From Alphaproteobacteria bacterium HT1-32 (GTDB taxonomy: Bacteria; Pseudomonadota; Alphaproteobacteria; Rhodospirillales; HT1-32), in contig WJPL01000003.1 in assembly GCA_009649675.1 (NCBI GenBank), forward strand, positions 124,001 through 188,000: a DNA stretch of 64,000 bases, given 5' to 3'. Position 1 is the first letter of the stretch, and each line of letters starts with the position of its first letter. Made by a program: the position numbers and the translations under genes. The notes under the pieces are model-generated. The model did no database searches and was not told the DNA's origin. It saw only the letters and a program-made list of their open reading frames with translations. This document shows, piece after piece, positions 39,051 through 50,201 of the stretch.

Positions 39051-39467
39051 ATGGACGGCAGCAATACCGCCACCTCCAGCTATCGATTGCTACACACCAT
39101 GCTTCGGGTGAAAGACCTTGAGAAATCGATCGATTTCTACACCCGCTTTCTCGGCATGAACCTGATGCGACGGAAGGACTATCCGTCCGGCGAATTCACC
39201 CTCGCATTCATCGGCTATGGCGAGGAAGAGAACAGCACCGTCATCGAACTGACTCATAACTGGGGCCAGACGGAAGATTACGACCTCGGAACGGGATTCG
39301 GTCATCTTGCGATCGGCGTGCCCGATATCTATGCGACCTGCGACGCACTGGCCAAAGAAGGTGTGAAGATTCCGCGCGCACCGGGCCCGATGAAACATGG
39401 CGGTAGCGTCATTGCCTTCATTGAAGACCCGGATGGCTACAAGATCGAGCTGATTGAACGAAAATAA
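39051..39467 (+). CDS. gloA: lactoylglutathione lyase (glyoxalase I)
   Basis: A 138-residue VOC enzyme that converts the methylglyoxal-glutathione hemithioacetal to S-lactoylglutathione. Metal ligands of the family are visible: His in LLHTMLRVKDL, Glu in TVIELTHNWG, His in GFGHLAIGVPD and Glu in GYKIELIERK. The YxLGTGFGH segment and length match the E. coli-type (nickel-preferring) short form. GAGGAGAGCAGATA precedes the ATG. A bidirectional terminator follows. Confidence 0.93.
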   Translation: MDGSNTATSSYRLLHTMLRVKDLEKSIDFYTRFLGMNLMRRKDYPSGEFTLAFIGYGEEENSTVIELTHNWGQTEDYDLGTGFGHLAIGVPDIYATCDALAKEGVKIPRAPGPMKHGGSVIAFIEDPDGYKIELIERK

Positions 39468-39496
39468 ACTCAGCTCTGCCATCAGGCGGACAAACA

Positions 39497-39529
39497 AAAA
39501 CGGCGCTTCGATGATCGAAGCGCCGTTTT
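39497..39529. terminator. bidirectional terminator between gloA and gltA
   Basis: 14-bp perfect stem AAAACGGCGCTTCG (39497-39510) / CGAAGCGCCGTTTT (39516-39529), loop ATGAT. The A-run and U-run flank the stem on both sides, so it can end both the plus-strand lipid A operon and the convergent minus-strand gltX-gltA transcript. Confidence 0.9.
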
Positions 39530-39558
39530 CTGTATCCGGTCAAACCTGACCGAAAGAC

Positions 39559-40869
39559 TTATTCCGGGCGGCCACTGACCGGGACAAAGTCCCGCAGTAC
39601 TTCACCGGTATAAAGCTGACGCGGACGACCGATCCGCTGCAGCGGATCTTCGATCATCTCGTTCCACTGTGCGACCCAGCCAACCGTGCGGGCAACGGCG
39701 AACAGCACTGTGAACATATCCGTCGGGATACCGAGAGCCTTGAAGATGATGCCCGAATAGAAATCGACATTCGGGAACAGTTTCTTCTCGGCGAAATACG
39801 GATCTTCAACAGCAATCCGCTCCAGTTCCATGGCAAGTTTCAGCAGCGGCTCGTCCTTGACGTCGAGAGCTTCCAGAACTTCATGGCAGCTCTTCTGCAT
39901 GACCTTCGCACGGGGGTCATAGTTCTTGTAGACCCGGTGCCCAAAGCCCATCAGGCGGAACGGATCGTCCTTGTCTTTCGCCTTCTTGATGTACTCGGGG
40001 ATACGGTCAACCGTACCGATTTCATTCAGCATCTTGAGAACGGCTTCGTTGGCACCGCCATGTGCAGGGCCCCAGAGCGAAGCAATACCTGCAGCGATAC
40101 AGGCAAACGGGTTTGCCCCGGAGGAACCGGCAAGCCGGACCGTCGAGGTTGAAGCATTCTGCTCATGATCCGCATGCAGGATCAGGATGCGATCCATGGC
40201 ACGGGCGATAACCGGATTGACCACATATTCTTCAGCCGGAACCGAGAACATCATATGCAGGAAGTTTTCCGCATAGGTGAGGTCGTTACGCGGATATACG
40301 AAAGGCTGACCCAGCGAATATTTATAGGCCATCGCTGCCATCGTCGGAATTTTGGCAATCAGGCGATAGCTGGCCACCGTGCGCTGCCAGGGATCATTGA
40401 TGTCGGTCGAATCATGATAGAAGGCCGACAATGCACCGGTGACGCCACACATGATCGCCATCGGATGCGCATCACGGCGGAAACCGCGATAGAAGTTCAT
40501 CAGCTGCTCATGAACCATCGTGTGCAGCGTGATATCACGATCAAATTTGCTCTTCTGGGATTTCGACGGCAATTCGCCATTCAGCAGCAGGTAGCAAACA
40601 TCCATGAAGTCGGAATTTTCAGCCAGCTGTTCAATCGGATAACCGCGGTGCCGCAGCACGCCTTCCTCACCATCGATGTAGGTGATCTTCGACTCGCAGG
40701 AAGCGGTCGAGGTAAAACCCGGGTCATAGGTGAAAAGCCCTGACGCGCCGTACAGTTTGCGGATGTCGATGACACGCGGGCCGACCGATCCATCCATGCC
40801 TGGAAAATCGTAGCTGTTCCCTGTCGATTTATCGGTCAGGGTAAATCCTGTGTGGTTTGTATCAGACAT
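39559..40869 (-). CDS. gltA: citrate synthase (type II)
   Basis: A 436-residue enzyme condensing acetyl-CoA and oxaloacetate. Active-site segments seen: [31 protein letters not shown] with the catalytic His, [15 protein letters not shown], and the catalytic Asp region [16 protein letters not shown]. The N-terminal beta domain ([18 protein letters not shown]) marks the hexameric NADH-sensitive type found in Gram-negative bacteria. AAAGGAA precedes the ATG; gltX lies 29 bases upstream on the same strand. Confidence 0.97.
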   Translation of the reverse strand: MSDTNHTGFTLTDKSTGNSYDFPGMDGSVGPRVIDIRKLYGASGLFTYDPGFTSTASCESKITYIDGEEGVLRHRGYPIEQLAENSDFMDVCYLLLNGELPSKSQKSKFDRDITLHTMVHEQLMNFYRGFRRDAHPMAIMCGVTGALSAFYHDSTDINDPWQRTVASYRLIAKIPTMAAMAYKYSLGQPFVYPRNDLTYAENFLHMMFSVPAEEYVVNPVIARAMDRILILHADHEQNASTSTVRLAGSSGANPFACIAAGIASLWGPAHGGANEAVLKMLNEIGTVDRIPEYIKKAKDKDDPFRLMGFGHRVYKNYDPRAKVMQKSCHEVLEALDVKDEPLLKLAMELERIAVEDPYFAEKKLFPNVDFYSGIIFKALGIPTDMFTVLFAVARTVGWVAQWNEMIEDPLQRIGRPRQLYTGEVLRDFVPVSGRPE

Positions 40870-40898
40870 GAGTATTTCCTTTCGTTGCTGTGCTGCGC

Positions 40899-42314
40899 TC
40901 AGTCCGTATTGACTTCGGCAGCGGCGCGAAGCCGCGCGAGTGTTTCGGAAGCGCCAAGCGCCTCCATGACGTCATAAATGGCCGGAGACACCGTCGATCC
41001 TGTCAGCGCTGCACGCAGCGGAGGGGCAACGGCTCCCAGCTTCAGTGATCGGGCTTCCATGAAGCCTTTCACTGCTGTCTCGAGCGCTTCGCTTTCCCAG
41101 GGCTGGACGTCGGACAATAGATCCAGAAGTTCTTTCAACAGACTTCTGGCTTCCGGCGTCAGCAGTTTTGCCGCCTTGCCGGTAAGAGGAAGTGGTATTT
41201 CGCGAGCAAGATACTCTGCTTGCTCGGCAAGTTCGATAAGTGTTTTTGAGCGTTCGCGAAGGCTCGGAATACCGGCAGTCAGGCGGCTGCGCTGTGCATC
41301 CGTCAGGCCGGAATATTCCAGCCGGGAGCACAGGAAAGGCTCAACCAGAGGGGCGAGGGAAGCACCGTCCATTTCGCGAATGTAATGCGCATTGATCGAA
41401 GCCAGCTTGTCCGTATCAAAACGGGCCGCCGATTTCCCGATGCCATCGACATCAAACCATTCTATCGCCTTCTCGGTCGGGATGATCTCGTCATCACCGT
41501 GACCCCAGCCAAGGCGCAGCAGGTAATTCTTCATGGCTTCCGGCAGAAAACCCATATCACGCCAGGCATCGACTCCGAGCGCGCCATGCCGTTTCGACAG
41601 CTTTGCGCCATCCGAACCGTGGATCAGCGGAATATGTGCGAACTCCGGCACATCCCAGCCAAAGGCCCGGTAAATTTGCGTCTGCCTGAAGGCATTGGTC
41701 AGATGATCGTCACCACGGATGACATGGGTGATACCCATATCATGGTCATCCACCACAACCGACAGCATGTAGGTCGGGGTGCCATCGGCACGCAGCAGGA
41801 TCAGATCGTCCATCTGTTCGTTCGAAACCGTCACATCGCCCTGAACCAGATCGGCGATGGTCGTCTCACCCTCCAGCGGGGCTTTCAGCCTGACAACCGG
41901 GGCAACCCCATCGGGTGCTTCAGATGCATCCCGGTCCCGCCAGCGTCCGTCATACATGCGCTTGCGGCCTTCTGCTTTCGCCGCTTCCCGCATTTCCGCC
42001 AGTTCTTCAGGAGAACAATAGCAATGATATGCCTTGCCCTGTTCAAGAAGCAGACGGGCCGCCTCCGCATGGCGCTCAAGTCGGTCAGACTGAAGCACAG
42101 CCGGTTCGTCTGACTGCAAACCGAGCCAGCCAAGACCATCATAGATCGCATCAACGGCTTCCTGAGTGGACCGTTTCCGGTCTGTGTCCTCAATACGAAG
42201 CAAATACCGGCCACCATGATGCTGGGCAAACAGCCAGTTAAACAGGGCCGTACGGGCACCTCCGATATGGAGATAGCCGGTAGGGGACGGGGCAAAACGT
42301 GTAACGACAGGCAT
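40899..42314 (-). CDS. gltX: glutamate--tRNA ligase
   Basis: A 471-residue class I aminoacyl-tRNA synthetase. HIGH-type motif HIGG at residues 16-19 ([17 protein letters not shown]), the KMSKS-type motif KLSKR in [13 protein letters not shown], and YCYCSPEEL zinc/acceptor region ([14 protein letters not shown]). A C-terminal helical anticodon domain is complete. Alphaproteobacteria often carry two gltX paralogues, one of which glutamylates tRNA-Gln; which one this is cannot be settled here. Likely co-transcribed with gltA. Confidence 0.95.
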   Translation of the reverse strand: MPVVTRFAPSPTGYLHIGGARTALFNWLFAQHHGGRYLLRIEDTDRKRSTQEAVDAIYDGLGWLGLQSDEPAVLQSDRLERHAEAARLLLEQGKAYHCYCSPEELAEMREAAKAEGRKRMYDGRWRDRDASEAPDGVAPVVRLKAPLEGETTIADLVQGDVTVSNEQMDDLILLRADGTPTYMLSVVVDDHDMGITHVIRGDDHLTNAFRQTQIYRAFGWDVPEFAHIPLIHGSDGAKLSKRHGALGVDAWRDMGFLPEAMKNYLLRLGWGHGDDEIIPTEKAIEWFDVDGIGKSAARFDTDKLASINAHYIREMDGASLAPLVEPFLCSRLEYSGLTDAQRSRLTAGIPSLRERSKTLIELAEQAEYLAREIPLPLTGKAAKLLTPEARSLLKELLDLLSDVQPWESEALETAVKGFMEARSLKLGAVAPPLRAALTGSTVSPAIYDVMEALGASETLARLRAAAEVNTD

Positions 42315-42393
42315 CCTGGAATTACGTCTCGGTTATGTTTCTGGTTGGCCTCACGAACGGAGGCGAATGCGTTTTAGCATATAGGTCTCGCAA

Positions 42394-44529
42394 GTGCAGC
42401 ATTCATCTCACACTTATGACATTTCTCGTATTTCGACGGTTTACCGGGCCATCCGGCGTTGCGTTGCAACAGTCATTGAGCAGATGCTGAATGATCGGGA
42501 TCAATGGTTTCTCTGGACGCCGGTTTTCATGGCTTTGGGCACTGGTACGTTCTTCCTGCTGCCGTCCGACCCGACCTTACCGGAAATGCTGGTCCCCCTG
42601 ATGACATTCTGTGCCGGTATTGCCGTCACACCCCGGCACTCGGTGCGGGGTATCATCCTGATTGCCGGATTATGTCTTTCTCTCGGATTTGCGGCAGCCG
42701 GTCTGTCCAGCCGTATCAGCGGGACATCACCGATTGAAAGGGATCTGCTGCTCATCAATGCAACCGGTCTCATCAACCGGATACAACCCGGTCAGAAAAC
42801 AACCCGCGTCCGGCTGAGCAATATCCGCAACGACAGACAGCAGATCGTTGCCGCCGGAGATGTGGATCTGATTGTCTCAAACAAATTTATCGATTCCGCG
42901 ATCCGGTACAGGCATGTGATGTTCAGTGCCCGTATCAAACCACCTGATCCGCCAGAAATTCCCGGTGGCTATGACCCGCAACGCCGGGCCTGGTTTGACG
43001 GCATATCAGCAACCGGTTTCGCCTGGCGGTTTGACGCTATCGATGACGGACCCGCCCCCCTGATCGACATCGACCGGGTCCGGCTTCGTATCGCCGGGGC
43101 ATTCCGTTCCGCCATGCCCGAACGCACCGCTGAAATTGCCGTCGCCCTGACGGTCGGGGAGCGACGCGGTATCCGGCAGGAGGATATCCATACCCTGCGG
43201 GACTCCGGACTGGCCCATCTGCTGGCAATCTCCGGCCTACATATCGGGCTGGTGGCCGGAATGACATTCTTTGTTCTGCGCGCCCTTCTGGCCCTGTGGC
43301 CTGCCATTGCCCTGCGATATCCGATCAAGAAGCTGGCTGCATCCGCGGCCTTGCCGGTGGCATTCCTCTATATGCTGCTGGCAGGCGGAACGATTCCGAC
43401 GCAACGCGCCTTCATCATGACGGCCATTGTCCTGCTGGCGGTCCTCGCGGATCGCCGGGCCATCTCGCTCAGACTCGTTGCAATTTCGGCGATTGCCATC
43501 CTGCTGACCACGCCTTACGCCCTGACCGGTCCCAGTTTTCAGATGTCGTTTGCCGCCGTCACCGTCATCGTTGCCGTATATGAACAGGCGGGGGACAAGA
43601 TCCGGCTACAGTTTTACCCGGAAGGCGATCCATCCGTTCTTCAGCGAACCGGGCGCTGGCTGATACTGACCCTTTGCACAACACTGGTGTCAACGCTGGC
43701 TGCCGGAATTGCGACAGCCCCTTTCGCTGCCCACCATTTCGGCCAGTTTGCTCTCTACGGACTGCTGGCCAATATTCTCGCCGTACCAGTGGCTGCCTAT
43801 ATCGTCATGCCGGCGCTGCTGCTGTTTGTCCTGCTGCTGCCGTTCGGGACCATCAGTGTCATCGCCAGTCTGGCCGACTGGGGTATTGAACACATCCTTG
43901 GCTGGGCCGAATTCGTCACCGGGCTACCCAACGCTTCACTTGATGGTCTGTCTTTGCCCCTGACATCAGTGATCGCCATTTCACTCGGCAGTTTATGGCT
44001 GCTGATCTGGCGCCAACCCATCCGTTTTGCCGGATTGTTACCGGTCGGTTTGGCCATAGCCCTGACGATCACCAGCAAACAGCCGGACCTGATCATCGAA
44101 CGGACCGGCAAGTGGATTGCCCTCCGTTCCGCCGATGAATCCGTTGGAAATATCGGTGAGGGGTATGTCAGCAATTTCATGCGGCATAAACTCGATATCG
44201 GACTTGGCCACCAGCCGGTGGTTTCCAACATGCGTTGTGATGTTCTGGGATGCCGTTTTCAGGCCGGATCGCATGACATTGCCTATGCAATCAGGGGGCC
44301 CGCTTTGTCAGAAGACTGCCGCCAGAGAGGTATCCTGATCAGCCGGGAACCGGTCCCCCGGAATTGTCCGGGGCCGGATATCATTATCGACCGGTTTGAC
44401 CTCTGGCGTTACGGGGCCCATGCCATCACACTTTCCGGAGACAGCGTGAACCTGACGACCGTTCATGATTATCAGGGCTGCCGGGCCTGGAGCCGACATC
44501 CCGCCTGTCGATCACCGGATAATCAGTAA
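42394..44529 (+). CDS. comEC: ComEC/Rec2 family DNA-uptake channel protein
   Basis: A 711-residue polytopic membrane protein. An N-terminal pair of helices (about 38-110) is followed by the DUF4131-type OB-like periplasmic domain (about 125-230), then the competence domain with the signature [20 protein letters not shown] (about 270-290) and about eight helices. The ~150-residue C-terminal part has no HxHxDH metal motif, so the metallo-beta-lactamase nuclease domain of Bacillus ComEC is absent or degenerate. The start used is GTG 42394; ATG 42484 ([11 protein letters not shown]) is equally possible, since neither has a clear ribosome site. It ends 6 bases inside the convergent lexA gene. Confidence 0.85.
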   Translation: MQHSSHTYDISRISTVYRAIRRCVATVIEQMLNDRDQWFLWTPVFMALGTGTFFLLPSDPTLPEMLVPLMTFCAGIAVTPRHSVRGIILIAGLCLSLGFAAAGLSSRISGTSPIERDLLLINATGLINRIQPGQKTTRVRLSNIRNDRQQIVAAGDVDLIVSNKFIDSAIRYRHVMFSARIKPPDPPEIPGGYDPQRRAWFDGISATGFAWRFDAIDDGPAPLIDIDRVRLRIAGAFRSAMPERTAEIAVALTVGERRGIRQEDIHTLRDSGLAHLLAISGLHIGLVAGMTFFVLRALLALWPAIALRYPIKKLAASAALPVAFLYMLLAGGTIPTQRAFIMTAIVLLAVLADRRAISLRLVAISAIAILLTTPYALTGPSFQMSFAAVTVIVAVYEQAGDKIRLQFYPEGDPSVLQRTGRWLILTLCTTLVSTLAAGIATAPFAAHHFGQFALYGLLANILAVPVAAYIVMPALLLFVLLLPFGTISVIASLADWGIEHILGWAEFVTGLPNASLDGLSLPLTSVIAISLGSLWLLIWRQPIRFAGLLPVGLAIALTITSKQPDLIIERTGKWIALRSADESVGNIGEGYVSNFMRHKLDIGLGHQPVVSNMRCDVLGCRFQAGSHDIAYAIRGPALSEDCRQRGILISREPVPRNCPGPDIIIDRFDLWRYGAHAITLSGDSVNLTTVHDYQGCRAWSRHPACRSPDNQ

Positions 44530-45224
44530 AGTCTCAGCAACCCGATCAGCCGGCCCTGAATGGCAACCTGATCCGGGCCGAAAATCCGCGTCTTGTAGGC
44601 TGCATTTGCCGGCTCCAGCGCCACTGATTCACCACGACGGCGCAGACGTTTCAGCGTCGCCTCATAATCATCAATAAGGGCCACAACAATATCGCCGTTA
44701 TCGGCTGTGTCGCAGCGTCGCAGGATGACCGTATCGCCATCCAGAATACCCGCTTCGATCATCGAATCGCCTTCAACTTCGAGCGCGTAATGTTCACCGC
44801 CGCCCAGCATTGTGATCGGCACATCGACTGTGCGGCCAGGATTCTGCAAAGCCTCGATAGGTGTACCAGCGGCAATCCGCCCGTGAACGGGCAGGGTCAT
44901 TGTTGCACCAGCCGGACCATCCTGTTCCTTGCCACGCAATTTGCTGGCCCGGAAATTCCCTTCAATGACATTCGGCGAGAAATTATCCCGTGATTGCGGG
45001 CGATGGGCGTCACCCGGCAATTTCAGAACTTCAATGGCCCGCGCACGATGTGGCAGACGACGAATAAATCCACGTTCTTCCAGACCCGTGATCAGCCGGT
45101 GAATACCCGATTTAGACTTGAGACCCAGCGCATCCTTCATCTCGTCATAGGAAGGAGGGACCCCGCTGGAACTCAGACGGGTGTCTATCAGCATGAGGAG
45201 ATCGTGTTGTTTGCGGGTCAGCAT
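44523..45224 (-). CDS. lexA: SOS-response repressor LexA
   Basis: A 233-residue repressor-protease. Winged-helix DNA-binding domain at residues 1-70 ([16 protein letters not shown]... [21 protein letters not shown]). The self-cleavage site Ala-Gly is in HGRIAAGTP, the nucleophile Ser in VEGDSM and the general-base Lys in EATLKRL, all intact. The ATG at 45224 gives the family start MLTRKQ; the longer in-frame start at 45320 would extend through the region of the transcript leader. The promoter carries a LexA operator. It overlaps the comEC 3' end by 7 bases. Confidence 0.96.
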   Translation of the reverse strand: MLTRKQHDLLMLIDTRLSSSGVPPSYDEMKDALGLKSKSGIHRLITGLEERGFIRRLPHRARAIEVLKLPGDAHRPQSRDNFSPNVIEGNFRASKLRGKEQDGPAGATMTLPVHGRIAAGTPIEALQNPGRTVDVPITMLGGGEHYALEVEGDSMIEAGILDGDTVILRRCDTADNGDIVVALIDDYEATLKRLRRRGESVALEPANAAYKTRIFGPDQVAIQGRLIGLLRLY

Positions 45225-45322
45225 CGGGGCGTCGGCCTTTTTTCCATGATATATTTGCCCTGCTTTCACATCTGTCAGATCGGGCGACAAGATATGGAAC
45301 AAAAAGCAAACATGCGCCACAT

Positions 45323-45351
45323 GTTCTAGTTTGGTTCTTTTTCCGGATCAA
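45323..45351 (-). promoter_or_regulatory. lexA promoter with overlapping LexA box
   Basis: Plus strand 45323-45337 reads GTTC-N7-GTTC, the alphaproteobacterial SOS box, without mismatch. On the minus strand it overlaps a promoter: TTGATC (complement of 45346-45351), 17-base spacer, TAGAAC (complement of 45323-45328). The operator covers the -10 element and part of the spacer, giving direct autorepression. The leader to the lexA ATG is about 90 bases. Confidence 0.85.
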
Positions 45352-45376
45352 GTCTTTTTGACTTTCAGGCGGTTAT

Positions 45377-46588
45377 TCAGATGCGAAATGCGCTCGCCTG
45401 AAGATGGATCACCCGGACCGACTCGCCAGCTTCTGCGGCCTTCGCATGGGGCGCCCGGACAATCAGCATATCGGCCTGTGCCAGACGGGACAGCATGGAG
45501 CTGTCCTGTTTTTCAAAGGCCCGGACAACCGACTCGCCATCTGCGTTCTTTTCAACTCTGGCCCGGAGATAATCCTGTCGCTGGTCATTCTCCGGCAAAG
45601 CCGCCGCCAGGGGCAGGGTGCTCTCGCCAATATCTTCCGCAGCCCCCAGCATCTTCATCAGCGCCGGACGCAGGAAGATGGTGGCACAGACCAGCGCCGA
45701 GACGGGATTACCCGGCAGCCCCAGCATTGGCGTTGCGCCGACATGCCCAAACATCAGCGGCTTACCCGGCCGCATGGCAATCTTGTAGAAACCGATCTCA
45801 AGGCCATGCCGCGCGAGGCCGGACTGTACCAGATCATAATCCCCGACCGAGGCACCACCAATCGTCACCAGCATATCAGCCGATTTCGCAGCCTGTGCCG
45901 CCTTGTCCAGTGCACCCTCGGTATCACCGGCAATTCCGACATTCACCGGCTCGCCGCCCAGACACCGCACCAGCGCGGCAAGGGCCACACCATTTGAACT
46001 GACAATCTGGTTTGGTCCGGGTTGCTCACCCGGATTAACCAGTTCATCCCCGGTGGACAGAATCGCGACACGGGGTTTCACCCGCACGGTCAGCGACGGC
46101 TGATTCATCGCCGCGCAAAGACCAATATCCCGGGCCGTCAGAATTCGCCCGGCAGAAATCAGCTCATCACCGGCGCTGAAGTCCAGACCCTCGGGACGGA
46201 TATATCGCCCTGAGAGCGAGCTTTCCCTGATTGTGATCTGTTCACCATCAACATCGGTATCTTCCTGTATGACAATGGCATCCGCACCTTCCGGCACCGG
46301 ACCACCCGTGAAAATCCGGACACATTCTCCGGGCTTTACCGGATGCGGGTAACTGCCACCTGCCGGCGCCTCTCCGATACGGCGAAGCACTACGGGGACG
46401 GTCGCCACATCTGCTGCACGCACCGCATAACCATCCATCGACGAGACAGCCATCGGCGGTTGTGTAAGACGGGAAATTGCCGGTTCAGCCAGCACCCTGC
46501 CATGCGCGACATCAAGCCCGACCTGCTCAACGCCCAGCGGGGTCACACCTGCCAGAATACGTTCCAGAGCTTCAGCAACAGATATCAT
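45377..46588 (-). CDS. moeA: molybdopterin molybdenumtransferase
   Basis: A 403-residue enzyme inserting molybdate into adenylated molybdopterin. N-terminal segment with [13 protein letters not shown], then the MoCF domain with STGDELV and the [15 protein letters not shown] motif, [13 protein letters not shown] and [11 protein letters not shown], and the C-terminal beta domain. Its ATG overlaps the moaC stop by 4 bases, so moaC and moeA are translationally coupled. It is followed downstream by the separately promoted lexA gene. Confidence 0.95.
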   Translation of the reverse strand: MISVAEALERILAGVTPLGVEQVGLDVAHGRVLAEPAISRLTQPPMAVSSMDGYAVRAADVATVPVVLRRIGEAPAGGSYPHPVKPGECVRIFTGGPVPEGADAIVIQEDTDVDGEQITIRESSLSGRYIRPEGLDFSAGDELISAGRILTARDIGLCAAMNQPSLTVRVKPRVAILSTGDELVNPGEQPGPNQIVSSNGVALAALVRCLGGEPVNVGIAGDTEGALDKAAQAAKSADMLVTIGGASVGDYDLVQSGLARHGLEIGFYKIAMRPGKPLMFGHVGATPMLGLPGNPVSALVCATIFLRPALMKMLGAAEDIGESTLPLAAALPENDQRQDYLRARVEKNADGESVVRAFEKQDSSMLSRLAQADMLIVRAPHAKAAEAGESVRVIHLQASAFRI

Positions 46589-47061
46589 CCGTTCCAGACG
46601 CCCGATTTACCGCCTGATTTGTGCAGCAGGCGGATATTGGTGATCTGCATGCCACGATCGACGGCCTTGCACATGTCATAGACAGTCAGAGCCGCAACCG
46701 AAGCCGCCGTCAGGGCCTCCATCTCGACACCCGTCTGGCCGGAAACCCGGCAGCGGGCGGAGATTTCCACAGCATTGCGTTCAGGGTTGCAAACCAGGTC
46801 AACCTTTACCGACGTAAGACCGAGCGGGTGACAGAGCGGGATCAGGTCTGGCGTCCGCTTGGCCCCCATGATCCCAGCAAGCTGGGCAACAGTCAGCACG
46901 TCACCCTTTTTCATGCCGCGTTCCATGATGGTCTTCAGCGTTTCCGGCATCATGATGACATCTGCACCGGCAACAGCGACCCGTTCCGTGACCTCCTTGG
47001 CCGAAACATCGACCATCACGGCATTGCCGTCGCCATCGAAATGAGTGAGACCGTCACTCAT
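46585..47061 (-). CDS. moaC: cyclic pyranopterin monophosphate synthase
   Basis: A 158-residue enzyme that completes the conversion of GTP to cyclic pyranopterin monophosphate after MoaA. Seen: [20 protein letters not shown], the LIPLCHPL motif and [20 protein letters not shown] with the catalytic Lys region CKAVDRGM. Length is standard. Start and stop overlap trpC and moeA by 4 bases each. No moaA is in the window. Confidence 0.96.
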   Translation of the reverse strand: MSDGLTHFDGDGNAVMVDVSAKEVTERVAVAGADVIMMPETLKTIMERGMKKGDVLTVAQLAGIMGAKRTPDLIPLCHPLGLTSVKVDLVCNPERNAVEISARCRVSGQTGVEMEALTAASVAALTVYDMCKAVDRGMQITNIRLLHKSGGKSGVWNG

Positions 47062-47870
47062 GCGCTGACCCGGGCAGGTGCGGGATCAGCAAGAATCGCC
47101 TGCACAGCCGCTGCGACATCATCCTGACGCATGAAGCTCTCACCGATCAGAAAACAGCGCGCACCGACTTCCGCCATCCGGGCCAGATCAGCAGCACTAT
47201 ACAGACCACTTTCGCAGATCAGCATACGGTCGGCCGGCACGGCACTGGCCAGCGCCTCAGTGGTCGCCAGATCAACGGTCAGCGTTTTCAGATTCCGGTT
47301 ATTAACGCCCAGCATCGGGCTTTTCAGCTTCAGTGCCCGGTCCAGTTCCTCTCGATTATGCACCTCGACCAGCACATCCATACCGTACTGAACAGCAGCG
47401 ACCTCCAGTTCAGCAGCCTGCGCATCTGACAGCGCAGCCATGATCAGCAGGATACAATCAGCACCGAGCGCCCGGGCCTCTGCCACCTGATAGGCATCGA
47501 GCATGAAATCTTTCCGCAGAACCGGCAGATCAACGGCATTGCGGGCAGCAACGAGATAACTGTCTTCGCCCTGAAAATAGGGTGTATCCGTCAGCACCGA
47601 CAAACAGGTTGCCCCACCGGCCTGGTAACTCCGGGCGAGGGACGGGGGATCGAAATCGGGGCGAATCAGACCTTTTGACGGCGATGCCTTCTTGATTTCA
47701 GCAATCAGACCATAGCCCGCCCGGGAAGCTGATTTCAGAGCGGCATAGAAACCGCGGGGTGCTGCCGCGGCAGTGGCCGCAGTTTCGATTTGCGATAACG
47801 GTCTGGCGGTCTTGCATTCTGCAATATGCGCCAGCTTGTCATCACAGATACGCTTCAGGACATCAGCCAA
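47058..47870 (-). CDS. trpC: indole-3-glycerol phosphate synthase
   Basis: A 270-residue TIM-barrel enzyme of tryptophan synthesis. Seen: [11 protein letters not shown] with the catalytic Lys, [26 protein letters not shown] and [13 protein letters not shown]. The start was set at TTG 47870, 4 bases after the trpD stop: GGAG lies 9 bases upstream and the resulting [20 protein letters not shown] matches the family N-terminus. A TTG at 47897 in the same frame inside trpD is the alternative and has no ribosome site. No ATG is available nearby. Confidence 0.93.
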   Translation of the reverse strand: MADVLKRICDDKLAHIAECKTARPLSQIETAATAAAAPRGFYAALKSASRAGYGLIAEIKKASPSKGLIRPDFDPPSLARSYQAGGATCLSVLTDTPYFQGEDSYLVAARNAVDLPVLRKDFMLDAYQVAEARALGADCILLIMAALSDAQAAELEVAAVQYGMDVLVEVHNREELDRALKLKSPMLGVNNRNLKTLTVDLATTEALASAVPADRMLICESGLYSAADLARMAEVGARCFLIGESFMRQDDVAAAVQAILADPAPARVSA

Positions 47871-47874
47871 GACA

Positions 47875-48903
47875 TCAGTCTCCGTTGGTGATGGCAATCA
47901 GCAGGTCCAGCTTCTCGCTGGCGGCACCACTGTCGATCGCTTCAGCAGCGTAGCTGGCGCCATCGGTCAGGTTATCGGCTTTGCCAGCAACAACGAGGGC
48001 AGCAGCCGTGCTCATCAGAACGGCATCGCGATAAGCCCCCGGTTCACTGCGGAACAGCGCCCGCATGGCTTCGGCATTCACGGTTGCCTCGCCACCTTTC
48101 AGCGCCTCGATGGTATGTGTCTCCAGCCCCGCATCAGACGGATGTGCCCGGAAACAGGTCACCTTCCCATCCTTCAGTTCGGCGACAGTGGAACCACCGG
48201 TCACTGACAATTCATCGGTTCCGTCATCACCATTGAACACCCAGGCTTTTTCCACACCCAGACGGTTCAGAACATGAGCCACAGGTTCAACCCAGTTTGC
48301 CGCGAAGACGCCAACTGCAAGACGGGAGACCATCGACGGATTGGACAGCGGACCCAGCAGGTTAAAAATAGTCCGGGTGCCAAGTTCCACCCGTGTCGGG
48401 CCAACATGACGCATGGCGCTGTGATGACGGGGCGCCATCAGGAAGCAGATCCCGGCTTCCCACAAAGCCCGCTTCACCAGCGGCATCTCGGCATCCACAT
48501 TTACACCGAGTTCCCGCAGCACATCAGCCGCCCCGGATTTTGACGACAAAGCCCGGTTGCCATGCTTGGCGACAGGCACACCAGCAGCCGCTGCGACAAT
48601 CGCCGATGCCGTCGAAATGTTATAAGTGCCGCGTCCGTCACCGCCGGTTCCCACAATATCAATGGCACCTTCAGGTGCATCGATCTTGAGAACCTTCGAG
48701 CGCATCACCCGCGCCGCACCGGTGATTTCCTCGACGGTTTCACCGCGAACCCGCAGTGCCATCAGAAAGGCACCGATCTGCGACGGTGTCGCATCTCCGG
48801 ACATCAGAATATCAAAGGCTGTTTCAGCCTGCTTCTCGTCAAGACACTCGCCATTGGCGACCAGCGCCAGAAGTGCCTTCATATCGCGCATGTCGCTGCT
48901 CAT
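47875..48903 (-). CDS. trpD: anthranilate phosphoribosyltransferase
   Basis: A 342-residue enzyme joining anthranilate and PRPP. Seen: the PRPP loop [72 protein letters not shown] and [12 protein letters not shown] (each a known family segment, quoted in parts). It starts the trpD-trpC-moaC-moeA cluster. GGGAGAG is about 9 bases upstream of the ATG. The anthranilate synthase genes trpE/trpG, found just upstream in many relatives, are not in this window. Confidence 0.95.
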   Translation of the reverse strand: MSSDMRDMKALLALVANGECLDEKQAETAFDILMSGDATPSQIGAFLMALRVRGETVEEITGAARVMRSKVLKIDAPEGAIDIVGTGGDGRGTYNISTASAIVAAAAGVPVAKHGNRALSSKSGAADVLRELGVNVDAEMPLVKRALWEAGICFLMAPRHHSAMRHVGPTRVELGTRTIFNLLGPLSNPSMVSRLAVGVFAANWVEPVAHVLNRLGVEKAWVFNGDDGTDELSVTGGSTVAELKDGKVTCFRAHPSDAGLETHTIEALKGGEATVNAEAMRALFRSEPGAYRDAVLMSTAAALVVAGKADNLTDGASYAAEAIDSGAASEKLDLLIAITNGD

Positions 48904-49139
48904 CGCGTCACGCTCTCCCTTGTATTTGGCTCCGACTCAGACGGGGCCTTCGGACTGCCCGCAAAAGTGTGCGGAGAATGCGCGCCACCTTCGGCAGCGT
49001 CAAGCAAGCGGAGGCAAAGAAGCCTGTTTCCTGCGCCCCCGGTCGGCTTATGCTGCTGACTGAGTCGGCGCACCCCGTCTGGAACGGGACCGCTGCAGGA
49101 ACAATCTATTCGGATCGCAGGCAGGGAACAATCGCCGGA

Positions 49140-50180
49140 ATGTCGTCACGGAACTGGACAATTGCGACACTGATACTGCTCGGGCTGACTCTGGCCGGGC
49201 TGGGCTGGCTGTTCTTTGCCCCCGTCGACAGCCGCCCGATCCGGGCGGGCAGCGATCTCCCCCCGGTTCCGGAGACCGCGTCAGCTGATCCGGTGCCAGA
49301 CACGACACCCGCTCATCCGTCAAGAAACGCAGCACCGCCCCGACAGAATCCGACCCCGGTTCCGGAGCCTGTCGTCACGCCCCCGTCACCTGCTGCCGGG
49401 AAAACAGTTGTTAAAGCCCCGGTCACATCTGCCCGCACGCCCGTCAGCCCGCCGCCCTGGCATCGTTATGCAGCCCCCTTTAAAGCACAGGGCAAACGTC
49501 CGCTGATCGCCATTGTCATTGATGACGTCGGGCTGAGTGGCGACCGGACCCGGGATGTCATCAGTCTGAGAGCACCGGTTACCATTGCGTTCCTCAGCTA
49601 TGCCGAAGACCTGCCGGCGAAATCAGCGGCAGCACGAGAGGCCGGACATGAAGTCATGGTGCATGTTCCGATGGAACCAATGGCAAAGGGAGACCCAGGA
49701 CCTAATGCGCTGACAACGAATCTGTCCGCGGCAGAAATCCGTGAGCGGCTGGACTGGGCGCTGGGCCGCTTCGAGGGGTTTGTCGGTTTTAATAACCATA
49801 TGGGCAGCAAGTTCACCTCAGACCGCGCCCTGATGACACAGGTCGCTTCGATCGCGAAGGAGAGGGGGCTATTGTTTCTGGATTCGGTCACCAGTTCAAC
49901 GTCGGTCGCCTGGGATGTCGCCCGGGAACAGGGAGTTCCCACGGCCCGCCGGGATGTCTTTCTCGACAATGACAATGCGTTTGAGCCGATCCTGGTCCAG
50001 CTTGGCCGTCTGGAACGTGTGGCGCGGCAGGATGGCACCGCAATCGCCATCGGGCATCCGCATGAAGCGACACTGGAAGCACTGAACCAGTGGCTATCGG
50101 ATATCGAAAAACGCGGTTTTCAACTGGCGCCTGTCAGTGAAATCGTCAGACGCAGAATGGCCGCGACGCCAGCGAACTGA
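49140..50180 (+). CDS. divergent polysaccharide deacetylase family protein
   Basis: A 346-residue protein with an N-terminal signal anchor (about 7-27), a Pro/Ala/Thr-rich linker (about 35-110) and a C-terminal domain starting IAIVIDDVGLSGDRT (about 119-133), typical of the 'divergent polysaccharide deacetylase' (DUF610/YibQ) family. Segments AGHEVMVHVPMEP, GFVGFNNHMGSKFT and GTAIAIGHPHEATLEAL look like the retained metal/active-site loops. The substrate is unknown. The 236 bases upstream (48904-49139) hold only the divergent trpD start region and an open frame without coding character; the ATG at 49140 begins the hydrophobic anchor. Confidence 0.85.
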   Translation: MSSRNWTIATLILLGLTLAGLGWLFFAPVDSRPIRAGSDLPPVPETASADPVPDTTPAHPSRNAAPPRQNPTPVPEPVVTPPSPAAGKTVVKAPVTSARTPVSPPPWHRYAAPFKAQGKRPLIAIVIDDVGLSGDRTRDVISLRAPVTIAFLSYAEDLPAKSAAAREAGHEVMVHVPMEPMAKGDPGPNALTTNLSAAEIRERLDWALGRFEGFVGFNNHMGSKFTSDRALMTQVASIAKERGLLFLDSVTSSTSVAWDVAREQGVPTARRDVFLDNDNAFEPILVQLGRLERVARQDGTAIAIGHPHEATLEALNQWLSDIEKRGFQLAPVSEIVRRRMAATPAN

Positions 50181-50201
50181 CGTCGCGATCACACCATCCG
50201 G

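Noticed and set aside
40165-40743. 192-codon plus-strand open frame opposite gltA
   Set aside because: Antisense to conserved citrate synthase segments, with no domain of its own.
44100-44529. ComEC C-terminus as a truncated metallo-beta-lactamase gene
   Set aside because: Shorter ComEC proteins without the metal motif are common in proteobacteria; no frameshift or leftover motif is visible downstream.
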